This document shows positions 12,773 to 15,282 of a DNA stretch of 15,282 nucleotides, piece by piece. Origin of the DNA: an uncultured Clostridia bacterium (GTDB lineage Bacteria; Bacillota; Clostridia; TANB77; CAG-508); the NCBI GenBank assembly GCA_934149165.1, contig CAKPDY010000033.1, forward strand, positions 1 through 15,282, in the 5' to 3' direction. A program made the translations under genes and the position numbers. A model generated the notes under the pieces. That model did not search any database and was not told the DNA's origin. It saw nothing but the letters and a program-made list of their open reading frames with translations. Each line of letters starts with the position of its first letter. Position 1 is the stretch's first letter.

Positions 12773-14761
12773 ATGAATCAAGAAGAAAATATTTTAGGAA
12801 CAGAAAAAATCGGAAAATTAATAAGAAAATTTGCAATACCATGTATAATATCATTATTAGTAAACTCTCTGTATAACATAGTAGATCAAATATTTATAGG
12901 TTGGAAAGTTGGAACTTTAGGAAATGGTGCAACAAACGTAGTATTTCCACTAACAATGATATGTTTAGCTTTTGCCTTAATGTTTGGAGATGGAAGTTCA
13001 GCATTCTTAAATTTAAAATTGGGACAAAAAAAGAAAGAAGAAGCAAGTAAAGGTGTAATAAATGGAATATTATTATCTGTAATAGTTGCAATATTAATAT
13101 GTATAGTAAGTATAATATTTTTACCACAAATTTTGAACATATTTGGTTGTACAGATGTCTTAAGACCATATGCATTAGATTATGGTTTTATAATAGTTTT
13201 AGGTCTTCCATTTATGATGATAGGAACAACTTTAAACTCAATAATAAGATCAGATGGAAATCCAAGATTTGCAATGTTTTCAATGATTGCAGGTGCATTA
13301 TTAAATATAGTATTAGATTATTTACTTATGTTTATAATTCCATTAGAAGTAAAAGGAGCTGCAATAGCAACTATAATAAGTCAAATATGTACTGCAGTGT
13401 TAAATATAATTTATATTAAAAAATTGAAAAATGTAAAAATAACGAAAAAATCATTAAAATTAGAAGCTTCAATATGCAAAAGTGTATCAATGCTAGGAAT
13501 AAGCAGTTTTATTACTGAAATGAGCATTGTTGTAGTAATGGCATTCGAAAATAATTTATTAGGAACATATGGGGCTAGCTCAAAATATGGTGCAGAAATT
13601 CCAATTACAGTACTTGGTATAGTAATGAAAATAAGCCAAATATTAAATAGTATAATCATAGGTATAGCAGCTGGAGCTCAACCAATTATTGGTTATAACT
13701 ATGGTGCTGGTAAATATGATAGAGTAAAGAAAACATTAAAAACTGTATTATCATTAAGTTTAATAATAAGTACAATAGCATTTTTATTATTCCAATTAAT
13801 TCCAGATAAATTAATTTCTTTATTTGGAAATGGTGATGAAAACTACATAGATTTTGCATGTTTAGCATTTAGAACATATTTAATGTTGTGTATATTTAAT
13901 GGAATTCAAATACCATCTGGAATATTTTTTCAAGCTATTGGAAAAAGTGTAAAAAGTGCAATATTATCAATATCAAGACAAATAGCATTTTTAATACCAA
14001 GTATGCTTATTTTAGGACATCTATATGGAATTATTGGTGTATTATCAGCAGGACCAGTAGCAGATGGATTAGCATTTATAATAGCCATAATATTACTTAT
14101 AATAGAAATTCGTTCATTAGGAAGAAAATCATCAATAAGTACTACTTTATCTGATAGTACAAATATACACAATAAATTAACAAAACATATAGTAATTACA
14201 ATATCAAGAGAATACGGTTCTGGAGGCAGATATATAGGAAAATTAGTTGCAGATAAATTGGGAATAAAATTTTATGACAAAGATTTAGTTGAAAAATTGT
14301 CTGAAAAAACAGGTTTATCTGCAGAATATATTGAAAACAATGAGCAAAAAAGAGGGCTTCTAGATGCCTTAAATAGTGGATGCTATTATAATTTAACAAA
14401 TGCTGATGAATTATTTGTTCAAGAATCAGAATTAATAAAAGATTTAGCTGAAAATGAATCTTGTGTAATAATAGGAAGATGTGCAGATTTTATATTAAAA
14501 GATAACCCAGATGTTCTAAATATATTTATATATAGTACAATTGAAAATAAAATAAATAGAGCTGTAGAAAGATATGGATTAAGCAACAAAGAAGCAGAAA
14601 AAGAAATTAAAAATATAGATAAATTACGTAGTAATCATTATAAACACTATACAGGTAAAATATGGGGTGATAATGAAAATTATGATTTATGTATAAATAG
14701 TGATACTTTTGGAGTTGAACAAGCTGCTGATATGATATGTGAAATAGTAACTAAACAATAA
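12773..14761 (+). CDS. MATE-family efflux transporter fused to a cytidylate kinase-like domain
   Basis: Residues 1-450 are a complete MATE transporter: about twelve hydrophobic helices in two halves, with the family's N-terminal FAIPCIISLLVNSLYNIVDQIFIG, SIIRSDGNPRFAM in the first half, and the repeated AAGAQPIIGYNYGAGKYDRVKK (299-320) and FFQAIGKSVKSAILS (385-399) in the second. MATE proteins export drugs or metabolites using Na+ or H+ gradients. After a polar linker (about 450-471), residues 472-662 form a cytidylate kinase-like P-loop domain: ITISREYGSGGRYIGKLVA (475-493) with a modified Walker A, FYDKDLVEKL, CVIIGRCADFIL (564-575), and a lid-like region around RSNHYKHYTGKIWG. It should lie in the cytoplasm. 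A GAAAGGA site precedes the ATG. The kinase substrate and the coupling to transport are unknown. The frame is continuous with uniform codon use, so it is not a frameshift artefact. Confidence 0.9.
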   Translation: MNQEENILGTEKIGKLIRKFAIPCIISLLVNSLYNIVDQIFIGWKVGTLGNGATNVVFPLTMICLAFALMFGDGSSAFLNLKLGQKKKEEASKGVINGILLSVIVAILICIVSIIFLPQILNIFGCTDVLRPYALDYGFIIVLGLPFMMIGTTLNSIIRSDGNPRFAMFSMIAGALLNIVLDYLLMFIIPLEVKGAAIATIISQICTAVLNIIYIKKLKNVKITKKSLKLEASICKSVSMLGISSFITEMSIVVVMAFENNLLGTYGASSKYGAEIPITVLGIVMKISQILNSIIIGIAAGAQPIIGYNYGAGKYDRVKKTLKTVLSLSLIISTIAFLLFQLIPDKLISLFGNGDENYIDFACLAFRTYLMLCIFNGIQIPSGIFFQAIGKSVKSAILSISRQIAFLIPSMLILGHLYGIIGVLSAGPVADGLAFIIAIILLIIEIRSLGRKSSISTTLSDSTNIHNKLTKHIVITISREYGSGGRYIGKLVADKLGIKFYDKDLVEKLSEKTGLSAEYIENNEQKRGLLDALNSGCYYNLTNADELFVQESELIKDLAENESCVIIGRCADFILKDNPDVLNIFIYSTIENKINRAVERYGLSNKEAEKEIKNIDKLRSNHYKHYTGKIWGDNENYDLCINSDTFGVEQAADMICEIVTKQ

Positions 14762-14798
14762 AATTTTTTAAAATTTTTCAAAAGTTTTTATATATGTA

Positions 14799-14828
14799 TT
14801 GACAGAATTATATTATTTATGATAATAT
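14799..14828 (+). promoter_or_regulatory. Promoter of tRNA-Leu
   Basis: A consensus TTGACA (14799-14804) and TAATAT (14823-14828) are 18 bases apart, ending 12 bases before the mature tRNA 5' end. Confidence 0.75.
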
Positions 14829-14840
14829 TAGTTCTGTAAT

Positions 14841-14924
14841 GCGGATGTGGCGGAACTGGCAGACGCGCTGGTCTTAGGAACCAGTGTCAACGACGTGGGG
14901 GTTCAAGTCCCTTCATCCGCACCA
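14841..14924 (+). tRNA. tRNA-Leu (anticodon UAG), CCA encoded
   Basis: The 84-base gene folds as a class II tRNA. The acceptor arms GCGGATG and CATCCGC pair perfectly, followed by discriminator A and an encoded CCA. The anticodon stem CTGGT/ACCAG encloses the loop CTTAGGA with anticodon TAG (14875-14877), reading CUN leucine codons. A long variable arm and a T arm with GGTTCAAGTCC are present. It has its own promoter and terminator and so is a monocistronic unit. Confidence 0.95.
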
Positions 14925-14931
14925 GTTTTAC

Positions 14932-14966
14932 ATAAAAATTCCCCAGTTATACTGGGGAATTTTTAT
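14932..14966 (+). terminator. Strong intrinsic terminator after tRNA-Leu
   Basis: A perfect 15-bp stem (14932-14946 with 14952-14966) has a GC-rich core CCCCAG/CTGGGG, a 5-base loop and A/T tracts on both sides, so it can work in both directions. It ends 16 bases before the presumed end of the IS200-like element. Confidence 0.9.
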
Positions 14967-14982
14967 ATCATCCTATAATACC

Positions 14983-15282
14983 TTGATACTAGCTGACGCT
15001 AAAGCGTCTCAGTTTGACAGCTTACGCCACTTTCGCTTGCGTTTTTATTACTTACAACCCTTTAAAAGGGTCTTTATATTCTTTGATTGTCAATTGATCT
15101 GACATCATATCTTCTTTCAATTGATTCTCTACATATCTGTATACGGCTTCCTTGTTATTTCCTACCGTACTTACATAATATCCTCTACACCAAAATGATC
15201 TGTTGCCATATTTATATTTCAAATTTGCATGCCTTTCAAATATCCCATGAATGATGAAATACTCATTTTCGGTGGAATACTT
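14983..15282 (-). mobile_element. Right-end part of an IS200/IS605-family insertion sequence (continues past window)
   Basis: This segment holds the 3' part of a Y1 transposase gene plus about 65 bases downstream. The downstream part contains a subterminal hairpin (CTGACGC, TAAA loop, GCGTC, 14993-15008). Ten bases outward on the minus strand is TCAA (14983-14986), the kind of tetranucleotide at which IS608-type right ends are cleaved. The exact end is inference from the family; the left end is outside the window. Insertion right behind a terminator hairpin is common for this family. Base composition is noticeably less AT-rich than the neighbouring genes. Confidence 0.6.
15052..15282 (-). pseudogene. 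tnpA: IS200/IS605 transposase TnpA, 3' part with internal frameshifting deletion
   Basis: The left part of the frame (from 15282) reads SIPPKMSISSFMGYLKG and the next part, in another frame, FERHANLKYKYGNRSFW, GYYVSTVGNNKEAVYRYVENQ and EYKDPFKGL before TAA (15052-15054). These are consecutive blocks of Y1 HUH transposases, with the nucleophilic Tyr and helper Gln expected in YRYVENQ. Intact relatives have a few residues (about KSSLMI) between the blocks; here they are missing and the frame changes at about 15232-15245. The HUH motif would lie beyond the window edge. The copy is therefore inactive by itself. Confidence 0.8.

Noticed and set aside
14884..15102. Plus-strand ORF of 72 codons overlapping the 3' half of tRNA-Leu and the terminator
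   Set aside because: It crosses a tRNA, a terminator and the antisense of the IS200 end; it is a shadow frame.
1..15282. CRISPR array or phage structural/defence operon
   Set aside because: I found no regularly spaced direct repeats, cas-like motifs, or runs of phage-type genes; the only defence-related item is the decayed AbiEi gene.

Overview
The window is a strongly AT-rich stretch of what looks like a Bacillota (clostridial-type) chromosome. The evidence is AGGAGG-like ribosome binding sites, short intergenic gaps, an L31 of the CxC type, an endonuclease-type MutL, a single-gene RlmD/TrmA-type methyltransferase and Clostridia-like mobile fragments. TAA, TAG and TGA all end intact genes here, so the standard bacterial code applies.

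Region 1 (1-5360, minus strand) holds ordinary housekeeping and repair genes. Reading with transcription they are: a small WYL regulator, a divergent HAM1/ITPase-like nucleotide pyrophosphatase, an AlkD-type DNA alkylation repair protein, an S66 LD-carboxypeptidase with an apparent catalytic Glu-to-Asp change, RecG helicase with its own good promoter, and the start of rpmE (L31), also with its own promoter. The nucleotide-pool, alkylation-repair and fork-repair genes are all genome-maintenance genes, but I see no proof of one operon.

Region 2 (5361-9450) is a decayed accessory island. It contains a frameshifted GNAT-like remnant, an intact membrane-anchored NlpC/P60-like cysteine peptidase, a GC-richer islet ending in a perfect 20-bp palindrome, and a long inverted repeat. 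It continues with a start-less ORF directly behind the stop of a two-TM membrane protein, an ORF broken by one amber codon, and a ruined AbiEi-type antitoxin whose promoter/operator hairpin is still nearly perfect. It ends with a C-terminal scrap of an ISLre2/UPF0236-like transposase fused head-on to the C-terminal scrap of a tyrosine recombinase. The last is followed by a terminator and TGGTTGACA repeats.

Region 3 (9457-12567, minus strand) is mutL followed by an rlmD-type 23S rRNA uracil methyltransferase. The rlmD copy is split by two single-base insertions, which are either recent inactivation or sequencing error.

Region 4 (12568-15282, mostly plus strand) has a MATE-family transporter fused to a C-terminal cytidylate kinase-like domain, transcribed divergently from mutL. 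It is followed by tRNA-Leu(UAG) with its own promoter and a strong terminator. The window ends in the 3' part of a damaged IS200/IS605 tnpA. The most distinctive items are the MATE-kinase fusion, the surviving AbiEi operator and the transposase/integrase scar. I do not see a complete new multi-gene system.
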